Source of the DNA: Paenibacillus sp. NAIST15-1
GTDB taxonomy: Bacteria; Bacillota; Bacilli; Paenibacillales; Paenibacillaceae
Reading direction: 5' to 3'
NCBI RefSeq assembly: GCF_001894745.1
Contig: NZ_BBYF01000008.1
Span: 62,001 to 126,000, forward strand
DNA length: 64,000 nucleotides
Shown here: positions 24,799 through 34,633 of the stretch, one piece after another
Layout: each line of letters opens with the position of its first letter
How positions within the stretch are numbered: position 1 is the first letter of the stretch
The notes under the pieces: generated by a model
Told to the model about the DNA's origin: nothing
The model's database searches: none
The model's input: the letters and a program-made list of their open reading frames with translations, nothing else
Made by a program: the position numbers and the translations under genes

Positions 24799-27168
24799 TT
24801 AATGAGGCAAGTCGTTGGACACGACGGATTGCAGGGTGCGGTTTCTGTCTGCGTTCAGTTCCCAGAACATCGCGCCGCGTAATCCTTTGGATTTGATGAA
24901 CTCATTTTTCAAATGAATGGATTGCTCGTCATCATACGAAATAAAGACTTTTGTAGATGGGTTGTAGAGGGATGGCGTTTGCGTCACATTGTTCCAGTAG
25001 CGGATATACCCTTGGCCAGCAACGGTATATTTACCTGTGGAATCAGCAGACAGCAGGCCAGTATTCTGCATGTGGGCGAAGTCATACGTCGAGCCGCTGG
25101 AACCGCCAGTGGCTTCACCGCTGCAGCTTTGGTACAGTCCGTTGTTATTTGGGCCAGCGTTGCATCCTTTCCAGCCATAGCCATAGAATGGTTCGCCTAT
25201 GGTTATTTTGTTTGCAGGAATGCCTTTGTTCAAATAGTTGGTCACTGTGGAATTGATGTTGAATTGACTGCTGCCGTTTGTGTTGGCTGGGTCGTTGTAC
25301 AATGGCGATCCGATGCCGCTTGTCGCATCCCATGGGCCATAGTAGTCGTAGGTCATGATATTAATCCAGTCCAAGTACTGTGCAGCGTTGGACAGCCAGT
25401 TGTTGGTGCCGCCTGCATCGGCAAGGAAGCTGGAGTTCGCGCTGGAAGCGATCGTAATGTAGTAGCGCTTGCCGTCTTGCTGTCCAGCTTTATCAAGAGC
25501 TTGGCGAAGGGTTTGCAGCAGCAGGATGTAGTTGGCTTTGTCAGCTGTACGTTGGCAAGTCTGACCTGACGCGCAAGGTACGCCAACGCTGTTCGGATAT
25601 TCCCAGTCGATGTCGATGCCATCGAATTGATATTGGCGCAAGAAATTGACGGCAGAAGTCGCGAAGTTGCCTCTTGTCACAGGGTCATTCGCCGTGTTGG
25701 AGAATTGGTTGGACCACGTCCATCCGCCGACAGAGGCGAATAATTTCAGATTTGGATTGGTGTTTTTCAGCTGTCTGATTGTAACCAATTGGTTGTAACC
25801 GCCATCAGCTGTACCGTCTGTAAATGAATCTCCAATTACGATGGAACCGTTCGGCGCATTATTTGGGGTGCCATTGCCGTTTTGGCAGGTCCATGTGTTT
25901 GGATTTGGATTATCGGGGCTGTTGGAAGGATTTCCATGTCTGCCGTTCCAGCAAATATCAAGGAATGCATAGTTGATAACCGTTACTTTTGTCGGGTCAA
26001 TTTTGGCAGGCGTGAAGGACGGCGTATCGTAAGCAGCCCAGCTTGGGAAGTATCCTATAATCTCATATTGGGATGAAGGTTGGGAACGTGTTGTAACGGT
26101 GAGCGCATTACTGGCGGCGGATACATTACCCGCGGCATCTTTTGCTTTCACAGTAAAGGTGTAAGCGGTGTTGACAGTTAAGCCTGTAACGGTGTAGGAG
26201 GTTGTATTCGAAGAACCTGCCAACGTCGTGCCATTATAAATATCGTATCCGGTGACGCCGATGTTGTCTGTCGAAGCAGTCCAGCTTAATGATACGGAGT
26301 TTATCGTTACGGTAGGAGCTGTTAAGTTGGCGGGCGCTGTTGGTGGCTCCGTGTCTATAATAACAGCGCTTGTCGTGACATTGACTGGTGAGCTGGCAGC
26401 GGATACGTTGCCGGCGACGTCTTTCGCAGTGACCGTGAACGTATAGGCAGTGCTGGCATTCAAGCCTGTAACGGTATAGGAGGTAGTTGTCGAAGAACCG
26501 GCGAGTATGGAGCCATTGTACACCTCATAACCTGTGACACCCACATTATCCGTTGAAGCCGTCCAGTTCAATGTAACCGAACTGCTGGTCACGTTGGAGG
26601 CGGTTACATTAGCAGGTACTGTCGGAGGCTGGGTATCCGGAACAATAGCCAATGTCGTTGCGCTTACAGGCGAGCTGGCAGGGGAAATGTTGCCGGCAGC
26701 GTCTTTGGCTTTAATGATGAAGGTATAAGTGGTATTTGGAGATAAACCTGAAATGGTGAACGTTGTCGTTGCAGTCGAACCCGCCAGTGTCGTTCCGTTA
26801 TAGACGTCATAGCCTGTAACACCGACATTGTCGGTAGATGACGTCCACCCAAGGGTGACGGATGCGGTTGTGATATTGCTAGCTGTAACATTCGCTGGAG
26901 CAGTCGGCGGCTCCGTGTCGGCAGGAGCTAATTGTTTGCTCCAAAGTGCAGGAACGTTTGGCGGTTCCCATCCGACAAGAGAGGTATGTCCTTGTACACA
27001 TTGGTAGGTATCGGTTCCATAGGTGACGAGATCCCCTGTTTTATAGGCCGTATTCGGTGCCCATGGTGAAGCGGCGAAGGCAGACAATGGTACGGCTGTG
27101 AATACCAGAATGAAGACAAAAAACAAGATCGCACAAACTTTTTTGGCCTTTCTCAATTTGAACCACAC
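24799..27168 (-). CDS. Secreted GH18 chitinase with CBM5/12 and three FnIII domains
   Basis: The order is: signal peptide (basic start, then a long hydrophobic stretch ending AFAAS), a chitin-binding CBM5/12 domain (WAPNTAYKTGDLVTYGTDTY), three fibronectin III repeats (each with SWTASTDNVGVTGY-type cores), then a GH18 catalytic domain of about 410 residues. The catalytic signature FDGIDIDWEYP is present with the acid Glu, and YYGPW and MFWELN lie downstream. It hydrolyses chitin outside the cell. The annotated frame begins at GTG 27168, but the ribosome site GGAGTG fits a TTG at 27156 better. The arrangement with the binding domain at the N-terminus is common in Paenibacillus and Bacillus chitinases. 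No operon partner. Confidence 0.92.
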   Translation of the reverse strand: MWFKLRKAKKVCAILFFVFILVFTAVPLSAFAASPWAPNTAYKTGDLVTYGTDTYQCVQGHTSLVGWEPPNVPALWSKQLAPADTEPPTAPANVTASNITTASVTLGWTSSTDNVGVTGYDVYNGTTLAGSTATTTFTISGLSPNTTYTFIIKAKDAAGNISPASSPVSATTLAIVPDTQPPTVPANVTASNVTSSSVTLNWTASTDNVGVTGYEVYNGSILAGSSTTTSYTVTGLNASTAYTFTVTAKDVAGNVSAASSPVNVTTSAVIIDTEPPTAPANLTAPTVTINSVSLSWTASTDNIGVTGYDIYNGTTLAGSSNTTSYTVTGLTVNTAYTFTVKAKDAAGNVSAASNALTVTTRSQPSSQYEIIGYFPSWAAYDTPSFTPAKIDPTKVTVINYAFLDICWNGRHGNPSNSPDNPNPNTWTCQNGNGTPNNAPNGSIVIGDSFTDGTADGGYNQLVTIRQLKNTNPNLKLFASVGGWTWSNQFSNTANDPVTRGNFATSAVNFLRQYQFDGIDIDWEYPNSVGVPCASGQTCQRTADKANYILLLQTLRQALDKAGQQDGKRYYITIASSANSSFLADAGGTNNWLSNAAQYLDWINIMTYDYYGPWDATSGIGSPLYNDPANTNGSSQFNINSTVTNYLNKGIPANKITIGEPFYGYGWKGCNAGPNNNGLYQSCSGEATGGSSGSTYDFAHMQNTGLLSADSTGKYTVAGQGYIRYWNNVTQTPSLYNPSTKVFISYDDEQSIHLKNEFIKSKGLRGAMFWELNADRNRTLQSVVSNDLPH

Positions 27169-27916
27169 TCCGTTTCATATTGGATTAGATGCATCAGATC
27201 TGCAGAATAGGGTGAACATCTCCTTTCACTTATAAATCTATGTAATCGCATTCAAATTTCTTAGAACGATAGATGGATGCTAGGTGGATCAGAATGCGAA
27301 ATTACATGCCAGGGCGGGATTGTGATGCTCAAATTAAGGCGGTATCTAAGACAAACAATAGAAACGGCATAGTCTTGTATGTGATGAAGTTAGTGAAGTG
27401 TGAAGAAGGCGTTATTCATCCTAAGAATCCATGTGTTATAAAGAGGAGGAAGAGGCGGAATAAAGCGAATCGCTTTAACAATTTGCAGTCATCGGTTTAC
27501 GTGTTGCTTGAAATTTGGTAGTTCATAAATATTGGGTCAAGTCGAGGGAGATCACATTTATAGATTTTCCAGCTAAACGTTTTAACACGAAAATAAATAT
27601 ATGCACAATGTGAAGTGAGTATGAACGTTATGATGCCGAATGAAGCATGGGCTAGGGCAGGCCTATTTTCTTGATTTCCATTATGAGGATGGTGTCTGAA
27701 GCAGCTGCCTTATATAATAGAAATGGGAGCAGATAGAAGAAAGATTAGGAATGCGGACTTAATTATGGATACGTTTTGCAAGCTTCCTCGTAGTAGTAAA
27801 GTAGTGAATGTAGTGTATATCTTCATATTAATACAATCAGTTGATATAGGGAAGTAGAAACGATCCCTTTCGATGTGTATGGCTCCATACTATTATTGGC
27901 GGAGGTACTGCAGAAT
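27169..27916. other. Intergenic region between chitinase and the SPFH operon
   Basis: These 748 bases separate divergent genes. I see a possible chitinase promoter on the minus strand (TTTGAA, 16 bases, TATAAG around 27250-27225) but nothing convincing for the plus-strand operon. A short plus-strand ORF at 27273-27521 has no ribosome site and an unlikely composition. Confidence 0.4.
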
Positions 27917-29215
27917 ATGGCGATTATTGATGTAATCAAATATGATGGTTCACCTGATGTATTTGCATGGAAGTTTCCCAATCATGAGCTGGCAACGTGG
28001 TCGCAGCTTATCGTAAATGAGTCTCAGGAAGCGATTTTGTTCAAGGGCGGGCAAGCGCTCGATAGCTTCACAGCGGGCAGGCATACGCTTAGCACGGCGA
28101 ATATTCCGATATTGAATCATATTGTTAATTTACCGTTCGGAGGGGACTCTCCGTTCACTGCGGAAGTATGGTATGTCAATAAGGTTCATTCTCTGAATGT
28201 AAAATGGGGCACGCGTACACCGCTTCAATTGCAGGATCCTAAGTATCAGTTGTTCGTGAAGGTGCGTTCCTTCGGGCAGTTCGGCATTCAGATCGAAGAT
28301 GCGCGCAAGTTCTTGGGTAAGCTTGTAGGCACACTGCCTGTATTCAATCAAGATACGCTGACCGAATATTTCCGCGGCGTGCTTATGATGAATATTCACC
28401 AGCTGATCTCTTCCTACTTCGTGCATCGCAAGATTAGTATATTAGAGATCAATGCCTACATATCGGATATTTCCAAGCATATTCAAGAGCTGGTTGCACC
28501 GGTGTTCGAGGAATATGGCATTCGTCTGCTTAATTTCTATGTAGACTCGGTCAATACGCCTGAGGATGATCCAGCCACACAGCGTTTGCGAGAAGCGCTG
28601 GCGAAGCGGGCTGAAATGAATATTATCGGATTCACCTATCAGCAAGAGCGTACATTCGATACGCTTGGAGAAGTCGCTAGGAATGATAGTGGAGTGAAGT
28701 CAGATCTGATGAGTGCCGGAATGGGCCTTGGCATGGGGTACGGCGTTGGCGGTGCCGTAGGCGGCGTCATGACGCAGATGGCAGGCGAGCTTCGAGTTGA
28801 TGCGCATGACAAGGTATGTCCGAAGTGCAATCGTGGCAATCAGCGAGATGCCTCCTTCTGCACAGGTTGCGGTACATCGCTGGCTGTAAGTGGCGGCACG
28901 GAGAAGCCGGTTGAGGTGAAATGTCAGGCATGTGGGGAGCAGATGCCGCGTACGACCAAATTCTGCCCACACTGCGGGGATCCGTATAATCCATGCCCAG
29001 AATGCGGGGCAGACAATCCGCCGGATCAAGGTGCTTGTATCGAATGCGGACAAGCAATGCCAGTTCCATGCCGTCATTGCGGCGAACCGGTGTCCAGCAA
29101 GGTCAAGTTCTGTCCGCACTGCGGCGAGGTGACGACGCTTACTTGCAGCGGGTGCAACAGCGAGGTTAAGCCAGGGCAAAAATTCTGCGTGGAATGCGGC
29201 AATAAGCTGGTATAG
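27917..29215 (+). CDS. ydjI: YdjI-like SPFH/virion-core protein with five zinc-ribbon pairs, 432 aa
   Basis: ATG 27917 follows GGAGG; the frame is open 14 codons further up. Residues 1 to about 250 are an SPFH (band-7-like) domain of the YdjI type (IIDVIKYDGSPDVFAWKFP start, a LRLLNFYVDSVNTPEDD segment). A Gly/Met-rich stretch follows (MGLGMGYGVGGAVGG). The C-terminal 120 residues hold five tandem CxxC...CxxC ribbons, far more than in Bacillus subtilis YdjI. In Bacillus, ydjFGHI encodes a PspA-linked membrane-stress complex in which YdjI is recruited by YdjG/YdjH. The three following genes encode matching membrane proteins. No pspA-type gene is adjacent. Confidence 0.8.
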   Translation: MAIIDVIKYDGSPDVFAWKFPNHELATWSQLIVNESQEAILFKGGQALDSFTAGRHTLSTANIPILNHIVNLPFGGDSPFTAEVWYVNKVHSLNVKWGTRTPLQLQDPKYQLFVKVRSFGQFGIQIEDARKFLGKLVGTLPVFNQDTLTEYFRGVLMMNIHQLISSYFVHRKISILEINAYISDISKHIQELVAPVFEEYGIRLLNFYVDSVNTPEDDPATQRLREALAKRAEMNIIGFTYQQERTFDTLGEVARNDSGVKSDLMSAGMGLGMGYGVGGAVGGVMTQMAGELRVDAHDKVCPKCNRGNQRDASFCTGCGTSLAVSGGTEKPVEVKCQACGEQMPRTTKFCPHCGDPYNPCPECGADNPPDQGACIECGQAMPVPCRHCGEPVSSKVKFCPHCGEVTTLTCSGCNSEVKPGQKFCVECGNKLV

Positions 29216-29227
29216 GGGGAGAATATC

Positions 29228-29974
29228 ATGAAGTGGGCATCACGGTTCAAGTGGATTACATCAGCGATATTTCTCATTCTAGGAGCGGTAACGGTTGGTT
29301 TATTTTTTGGCCTGAGCGATGTCGAATCCCGCGGCTTCTCATGGTGGCTGTCCTTCGGCTCGCTCATGATGGCAGGGGTGATCAGCTATCTATTCTGCAT
29401 GAGTATGCTCGTCCATCTGTCCAAGCACAAGGATGAGGTTCCTATGAATTTATCAATGGGAGCCATCGCCTTCATTTACAATATTGCAGTTCTTGTACAT
29501 ATTGTGCTGTTTTGGCTCGTCCTGGATGTATCCGAGAAGCTGTACATGTGGATTCACATCATCACCTTTGCATTAGCGTTCATTTTGGCGCTCCTCATTG
29601 GCCTCACGCGATTATCTGTTGGCCGCTTGCAGAAGGATGAGAGTAATCGAATGCAATTTAAGAAGCGACTTCAGCTTAGTCTGCATGGAGCACGACTGGA
29701 ATTGGAAGGCTGGGAGCATGCAGAGCGTGATGTGCTGCTGGAACAGATGGGCAAGCTGGAGGAGCAGGTGAAATATAGCGATCCGATATCGGTACCGGCT
29801 ATGGTACTGGAGGAAGGACAGATCATGGATCAGGCTGCTCGCCTGGAGGAAGGTGTACGATCTATGGTGCGTGATCGCAACACGGTATACAGCGCTGATG
29901 AGCTGCGCGATATGATCCGGCAGTTGTCTAACGGAATGAAGCTGCGCAATGAGCAGTTAGCAGCGGTGAAATAG
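29228..29974 (+). CDS. Membrane protein, YdjH-like, with cytoplasmic coiled coil
   Basis: ATG 29228 lies 12 bases after ydjI behind GGGGGAG. The 248-aa product has four predicted membrane helices within residues 10-125 (ITSAIFLILGAVTVGLFF, then segments at about 40-60, 78-100 and 105-125), and a charged, Glu-rich helical tail. Size and position fit YdjH, the membrane anchor in the Bacillus PspA/YdjGHI complex. Assignment rests on layout and neighbours rather than on a diagnostic motif. Confidence 0.6.
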   Translation: MKWASRFKWITSAIFLILGAVTVGLFFGLSDVESRGFSWWLSFGSLMMAGVISYLFCMSMLVHLSKHKDEVPMNLSMGAIAFIYNIAVLVHIVLFWLVLDVSEKLYMWIHIITFALAFILALLIGLTRLSVGRLQKDESNRMQFKKRLQLSLHGARLELEGWEHAERDVLLEQMGKLEEQVKYSDPISVPAMVLEEGQIMDQAARLEEGVRSMVRDRNTVYSADELRDMIRQLSNGMKLRNEQLAAVK

Positions 29975-30069
29975 CAGTGGCAATGAATAGTTACGATGGA
30001 TAGACAACGACAGATTTAATATGAATGTATGCTCAATAGTTAAATAGATAGAAAGGTGAACTGAATTCC

Positions 30070-30756
30070 ATGGGTGGTTTATTACGCACAATAGGAAGAG
30101 TGCTGCTCTTTTTGCAAGTTGCTTTTATTTTTGGCTTTTTCGTAAGCTTATCTCGTGTTACTCCTGCTGATGACCCGGTAGGGAAGCTGGGATTCTCTGT
30201 ATTTGTATTCGGGATTCCAGGGCTTATGTCGTTCATCGGCGGCAAGTATTTGAAGAAACGTAAGGAAACACGGAAGAGGATGCGGGAGCAGAATCTGATT
30301 CCGGCGCGCGATTCGTTAAGAGTGAGCGACTTGCTTCGATTCATCGGCTATATCATATTGTTCGGCATCGAGTGGAAGTATCTCACTGTATTGGCGGAGT
30401 GGCCAGTACCTAAGTCTCAATTAACGACAATCTATGGCGTAGGGCTATTCTTCTTCATCCTTGGTATCTTCATGCTCTGGCGGGCTTCTCGAATCGATGC
30501 GAAGGCAGATGCGTTGTACATGCAGCAGCAAGCAGAGAACATGAACCCCTCAGACGAAGATAACGAAGACGATGAAGAAGAGAATGAGGATGGGTATGAC
30601 GAACCGGTACATAGTCGTGCTGCTGCAGAGGTGGCTGCCAGTGCGCCATTGCTTCCGAAGATGGTCAGCTGCCCCGGATGCGGCGCTCAGACCGAGGTAC
30701 CTCCTCGATCTACTGCTTCTTGCGACTATTGCGGATCTGCGGTTCCGTATGAGTAA
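30070..30756 (+). CDS. Membrane protein with C-terminal zinc ribbon, YdjG-like paralogue 1
   Basis: ATG 30070 follows GAAAGGTG. The product (228 aa) has two N-terminal membrane helices and two more at about 95-140, an acidic linker (DEDNEDDEEENEDG) and a C-terminal four-Cys ribbon (CPGCGAQ then CDYCGSA). The next gene is a paralogue of the same build. Zinc-ribbon membrane proteins of this type act with SPFH/PspA proteins at the membrane; a role in membrane-stress sensing is inferred from the operon. Confidence 0.65.
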   Translation: MGGLLRTIGRVLLFLQVAFIFGFFVSLSRVTPADDPVGKLGFSVFVFGIPGLMSFIGGKYLKKRKETRKRMREQNLIPARDSLRVSDLLRFIGYIILFGIEWKYLTVLAEWPVPKSQLTTIYGVGLFFFILGIFMLWRASRIDAKADALYMQQQAENMNPSDEDNEDDEEENEDGYDEPVHSRAAAEVAASAPLLPKMVSCPGCGAQTEVPPRSTASCDYCGSAVPYE

Positions 30757-30894
30757 GTGTAGCACATAACTAAGCGATGATTGTTGCTGAGCAGTAGAGA
30801 AATCTAGAGAAATTCGAGATTGTTAAGCGAAATAGGGCTAAATACAGGGCTATAGATGATTTTAGTAGAATTCAGGAGGAATGGGAGACATATA

Positions 30895-31584
30895 ATGAAG
30901 AAAGGCTCTTTTTTAAAAGTAGTAGGCGGAATCTTTTTATTTTTCCAAATCAGCTTTATCCTCTCGTTCCTTCTTAACTTGTCACAGCTTCACGAGATCG
31001 AGGATTGGTTCGGGAAATTGTTGTATTCTGTATTCGTATTCGGCATTCCAGGAATTTGTCTGTTCCGCAAGGGCAAGCAGCGAAGGACAAAAGCCGAAAT
31101 CGAGCTGCAGCTTCGTCAGCGGGGCATATTACTGCCTGCCAAGAAGCTATGGAGGGCCAGCAATTTCATGCGAGGCTTGGGCTGGATGATGATGTTATTC
31201 GTAGAGCTTGTGTTGCTGGGAAATATGATGATCTGGTCGGATATGCAGGAAGAAGTAGAGATGCTGTTTGTTTTTGTATTATTACTGGGTGTTCCGGGTG
31301 CTCTTCTCGTGTGGGCAAGCACGAAGCTAGATCGCAGTGCGGATGAAAAAGCTATGGTAGAACAGTATCGGGTACAATTGGGGAATGAGATGACCGATCA
31401 CGATGAAAGGGACGATAACTTTAAACCTTACGAACGTGCGGCCGCAAATTCAGCTGCTGCCAACAAGCCGACGCTACCAAAAGTAGTCGACTGCACGGGT
31501 TGTGGTGCCCAGATAAAGGTGCAGCCTGATTCTGTAGCAGCATGTGAGTATTGTGGCTCCATGATGGCATACGATGCAGTGTAA
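30895..31584 (+). CDS. Membrane protein with C-terminal zinc ribbon, YdjG-like paralogue 2
   Basis: ATG 30895 has GGGAGA upstream; an in-frame ATG at 30856 lacks a site. The 229-aa product repeats the plan of the preceding gene: FxxVGGIFLFFQISFILSF start, a VFVFGIPG motif shared with its neighbour, membrane helices at about 80-130, and a C-terminal ribbon (CTGCGAQ then CEYCGS). The two genes are a tandem duplication that has diverged. Confidence 0.65.
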   Translation: MKKGSFLKVVGGIFLFFQISFILSFLLNLSQLHEIEDWFGKLLYSVFVFGIPGICLFRKGKQRRTKAEIELQLRQRGILLPAKKLWRASNFMRGLGWMMMLFVELVLLGNMMIWSDMQEEVEMLFVFVLLLGVPGALLVWASTKLDRSADEKAMVEQYRVQLGNEMTDHDERDDNFKPYERAAANSAAANKPTLPKVVDCTGCGAQIKVQPDSVAACEYCGSMMAYDAV

Positions 31585-31657
31585 TATTATGGAGCTACTA
31601 TGATTCAGAAATGATGGTACAATGAATGGGTTCATTTTATAAATAGGTGGGATATCC

Positions 31658-33151
31658 TTGGAGATGTCGTTACGCAAAGCGCGGATATGCAAGACACCGC
31701 TGCTTTTTATTTTGCTTTCATTTCTGTGTGTAATTCTCTTTTATATGTGTGGCGTCTTCATGGGGTACAGCCCAGATATGCTTATCCAAGTCCCATTCAT
31801 TATGGCAGGTTATACAGCTTTTGTATTTATTTTGGCCTATCTAGCTTATCGGCATTTGCATGAGGAACGGGCATTTATCCTTTTTATCGCATGCTTAGCC
31901 TTCTGTATCCGGTTTATGTGGGTGCTTGTTGTTGATACGAAGCCGGTGTCTGACTTTCACATTATGTACGATGCCGCGGTGAAAATGTCGGTAGGGGATT
32001 TCTCGTATAAGTACAGCGATTATTTCCAGGCATGGACCTATCAATTAGGCTTCACGATGTATCAGGCGCTGATGATTAAGATCTTCGGCACAAGCTTGCT
32101 GCCCTTGAAAATCATAAATGCACTCTGGTGCGCAGGCATCACGGTGTTGGTATATAAAATTGGACGGAATCTATTCCATGAATTTGCGGCGAAGTTCGCT
32201 AGCATCACTTACTGCTTCTTCATTCCCAGCATTGTAATGAGCTCGGTATTGACGAATCAGCATTTGGCGACGTTTCTGTTCTATCTCGGGTTTTACTTTT
32301 TGCTCCAAAAACGAACGCCCAAGTGGAAAGTAAGCATGGTAATAGCGGTGCTGCTGTCACTTGGCAATCTCATACGTCCATTGGGCATTGTGATCCTATT
32401 AAGTATCCTGTTTTATGCCGTGATCTATTTAATCGTACTGAAGAAGGAGTCCATCAAAAAAGTGGTCGGCTTCCTTGTTATTTTCATGACGACCTATTTT
32501 GCTATCTTCTACCTGGTTAGCTTCATTGCGGTAGGAACGGGAATCTCGAATACGCCATTAGAGAACCATGATCCGATGTGGAAATTTGTGTTGGGCTTCA
32601 ATCGTGGGACAGAGGGGGCCTATTCGGAAGAGGACTTTAAAACAGTGTCGCAATATCCGTTAGGAGAAGAGCGAACGCGTATTGAGAAGGAAATGGTGTG
32701 GGAGCGCCTGTCCAATGTTGGAGAGCTGTCGAATCTCTTCCTAAGTAAAATTCGGCTTATGTGGGGCGAGGTTGATGCGTTATTTTGGAGCCTGAATACG
32801 AACAGCGTGAGCAGTCTATTCGGTTTGATTCATACGTATTCGTATGTCAGTTACTTTGTCATTATCTTACTGCTGTTCTTAGCCGTTGATCTTCTTATTC
32901 TGCGCAGGGATACCGAACATAAGTATCTGTTCCTCATTCTATTAATTCTCGGCTATATGGGTGTGCATCTGTTCATTGAAGTGCAGCAGCGGTACCGATA
33001 CTTCATTATGCCATCGATGATTATCATTGAAGGGTATGGTGCTTATGCGCTCGTTGTCGTCATGTCCCAGTGGAAGGAGCGCATCCCATTCCGCCGGCTG
33101 CTGCGACTGCGCGTGAAGGATGCACGACAAGAAGTCGCCGAGGAAGCGTGA
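31658..33151 (+). CDS. GT-C type glycosyltransferase (ArnT/PMT-like), 497 aa
   Basis: TTG 31658 is correctly spaced from AGGTGGGA; the next ATG (31664) is possible. The protein has about 11-12 membrane helices and an early extracytoplasmic loop with an acidic motif (VSDFHIMYDAAV) as in PMT/ArnT-type enzymes, which use polyprenyl-phosphate sugars to glycosylate proteins or envelope polymers. A long outer loop lies at about residues 300-375. It stands alone between two regulators' transcripts. The substrate cannot be told. Confidence 0.75.
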   Translation: MEMSLRKARICKTPLLFILLSFLCVILFYMCGVFMGYSPDMLIQVPFIMAGYTAFVFILAYLAYRHLHEERAFILFIACLAFCIRFMWVLVVDTKPVSDFHIMYDAAVKMSVGDFSYKYSDYFQAWTYQLGFTMYQALMIKIFGTSLLPLKIINALWCAGITVLVYKIGRNLFHEFAAKFASITYCFFIPSIVMSSVLTNQHLATFLFYLGFYFLLQKRTPKWKVSMVIAVLLSLGNLIRPLGIVILLSILFYAVIYLIVLKKESIKKVVGFLVIFMTTYFAIFYLVSFIAVGTGISNTPLENHDPMWKFVLGFNRGTEGAYSEEDFKTVSQYPLGEERTRIEKEMVWERLSNVGELSNLFLSKIRLMWGEVDALFWSLNTNSVSSLFGLIHTYSYVSYFVIILLLFLAVDLLILRRDTEHKYLFLILLILGYMGVHLFIEVQQRYRYFIMPSMIIIEGYGAYALVVVMSQWKERIPFRRLLRLRVKDARQEVAEEA

Positions 33152-33246
33152 CCTTGCTTTTTTAAACCAAACTTAAACGGGAAACATAACCTGTTCGTGG
33201 ATACGATCCATCCATCACGACGGATGGCACAATAATATAGGTTGAA

Positions 33247-33281
33247 TAGGGCTGCATACGGGATGCGGCTCTTTTTTTGTG
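33247..33281 (+). terminator. Terminator after the glycosyltransferase
   Basis: AGGGCTGCAT and ATGCGGCTCT form a stem with G-U pairs around ACGGG, followed by TTTTTTT. A second perfect stem, CCATCC/GGATGG, lies just upstream at about 33208-33227 without a T run. Confidence 0.65.
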
Positions 33282-33439
33282 TGTGCTGGAGGAGGATTCC
33301 CGCCTGCTGATTTCGCCTTTTCAATTGCACATTCGGTATCGCCTGTTTGGTCAATCATGATATGATAGAAGAGAATGGTTTCCAAGCTAACCCAGATTGG
33401 ATTGGGAACGGAATCAGAGAGGAAGAGGAGGGGAAACCG

Positions 33440-34390
33440 ATGATGCTCGAGCGTCGAGAGTTGCAGCAGAAGCCCATGCCACAGGATGTCCAATTTTATC
33501 GCGCTGAGAGCGAGATCGGAACACCGCTGCCTTTTAAAATATATCGTTGGAACCATGCGGGTGGCAGCATACGTGATCATACGCATGACTATTTTCAAAT
33601 CTGGTATGTCGTGAAGGGCGAGTTCATGCATACGATCAATAATCACACGTATCGGATGGTGAAGGGCAATATTTTTGTAATCCCACCATACGCCGTTCAT
33701 CGGGTGACATTAGTGGCCGGTCAAGGAATTGACATTATTGGACTTGAGTTTCTCCCGCATTTTATTGACGAGCAGTATCAGCCGCATAATGGGAGCAGAG
33801 GGAGGTTCGACTACTCCTATCTGGAACAGTTCATGCTGGATGAGGAACATGTGACCCCGAAGGTGGCATTGTCGGGAGCGACTGATCTTGAGGTATCGAA
33901 GATTCTGAATGATATGCTGGACGAATATCAGCAGGCTAATCGTTATTACGAGCTGGTACTTAAGGCGGATCTGCTGAAGCTGATGACGATGCTTGTGCGA
34001 GAGATGGATCGACAGCGCAATTCCGATGACGTGGATGAACGATTGGGCAAATTCAAGGAATTGATGACGGCCGCGATTCATTACATACATGAGCATTATA
34101 ATGAAGAGCTGCGCCTAGAGATGATCTGCCGCAAGTTTAATATTTCGAAGACATACTTCTGTGATTTATTTAAACGATTTACCGGTAAGACGTATAATGA
34201 TTACTTGGTCGATATTCGGATTCACAAGGCGGCCGCGATGCTGCTTGATACCGATATGTCGGTAACGGATATATGCTTCCAAGTGGGCTTTAATGATGTT
34301 CCGTACTTCTCCCGAGTTTTTAAGCGCAAGACGGGGGTTACGCCGAGCCATTTCAAAAAGAACGCTTTGTCTGTGTGGCAGCATAGCTAG
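33440..34390 (+). CDS. AraC-family regulator with cupin sensor domain, 316 aa
   Basis: ATG 33440 follows GAGGAGGGG, which decides against the longer frame from 33347. The N-terminal half is a cupin-like ligand domain (HDYFQIWYVVKGEF, GNIFVIPPYAVHRV). The C-terminal 100 residues are a double helix-turn-helix (LEMICRKFNISKTYFCDLFKRFTG and VTDICFQVGFNDVPYFSRVFKRKTGVTPS). Paenibacillus has many such regulators for sugar uptake operons. None lies next to this one, so its target is unknown. Confidence 0.88.
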   Translation: MMLERRELQQKPMPQDVQFYRAESEIGTPLPFKIYRWNHAGGSIRDHTHDYFQIWYVVKGEFMHTINNHTYRMVKGNIFVIPPYAVHRVTLVAGQGIDIIGLEFLPHFIDEQYQPHNGSRGRFDYSYLEQFMLDEEHVTPKVALSGATDLEVSKILNDMLDEYQQANRYYELVLKADLLKLMTMLVREMDRQRNSDDVDERLGKFKELMTAAIHYIHEHYNEELRLEMICRKFNISKTYFCDLFKRFTGKTYNDYLVDIRIHKAAAMLLDTDMSVTDICFQVGFNDVPYFSRVFKRKTGVTPSHFKKNALSVWQHS

Positions 34391-34544
34391 ATGAACTCAG
34401 GAGATGTCTATGGCAGGCTCAAACTGTAACCTCTTGCCTTCCGTAGATGAGGGACCAGCATGTAAGGAGAGAAATAGCTCCAAGTGAGTAATGAGCAGTT
34501 ATTGCTGCATCGTATGCAGAGATATTGATAGCGAAAATAAAAAA

Positions 34545-34598
34545 AGATCGGGTCCAGCACATCAGAGACATCTGACTGCTGAAACCCGATCTTTTTTA
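34545..34598. terminator. Bidirectional terminator between AraC and peptidase genes
   Basis: AGATCGGGT (34545-34553) pairs with ACCCGATCT (34583-34591), with T runs on the plus strand after it and A runs before it, so it can end both the araC-type transcript and the minus-strand peptidase transcript. Confidence 0.9.
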
Positions 34599-34633
34599 CA
34601 TGGTTGTGGGCGAATATGTCCAGACGAATCTAA

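Noticed and set aside
27273..27521. Plus-strand ORF of 82 codons between chitinase and ydjI
   Set aside because: No ribosome site, odd Arg/Lys/Asn-rich composition and position in a divergent intergenic region.
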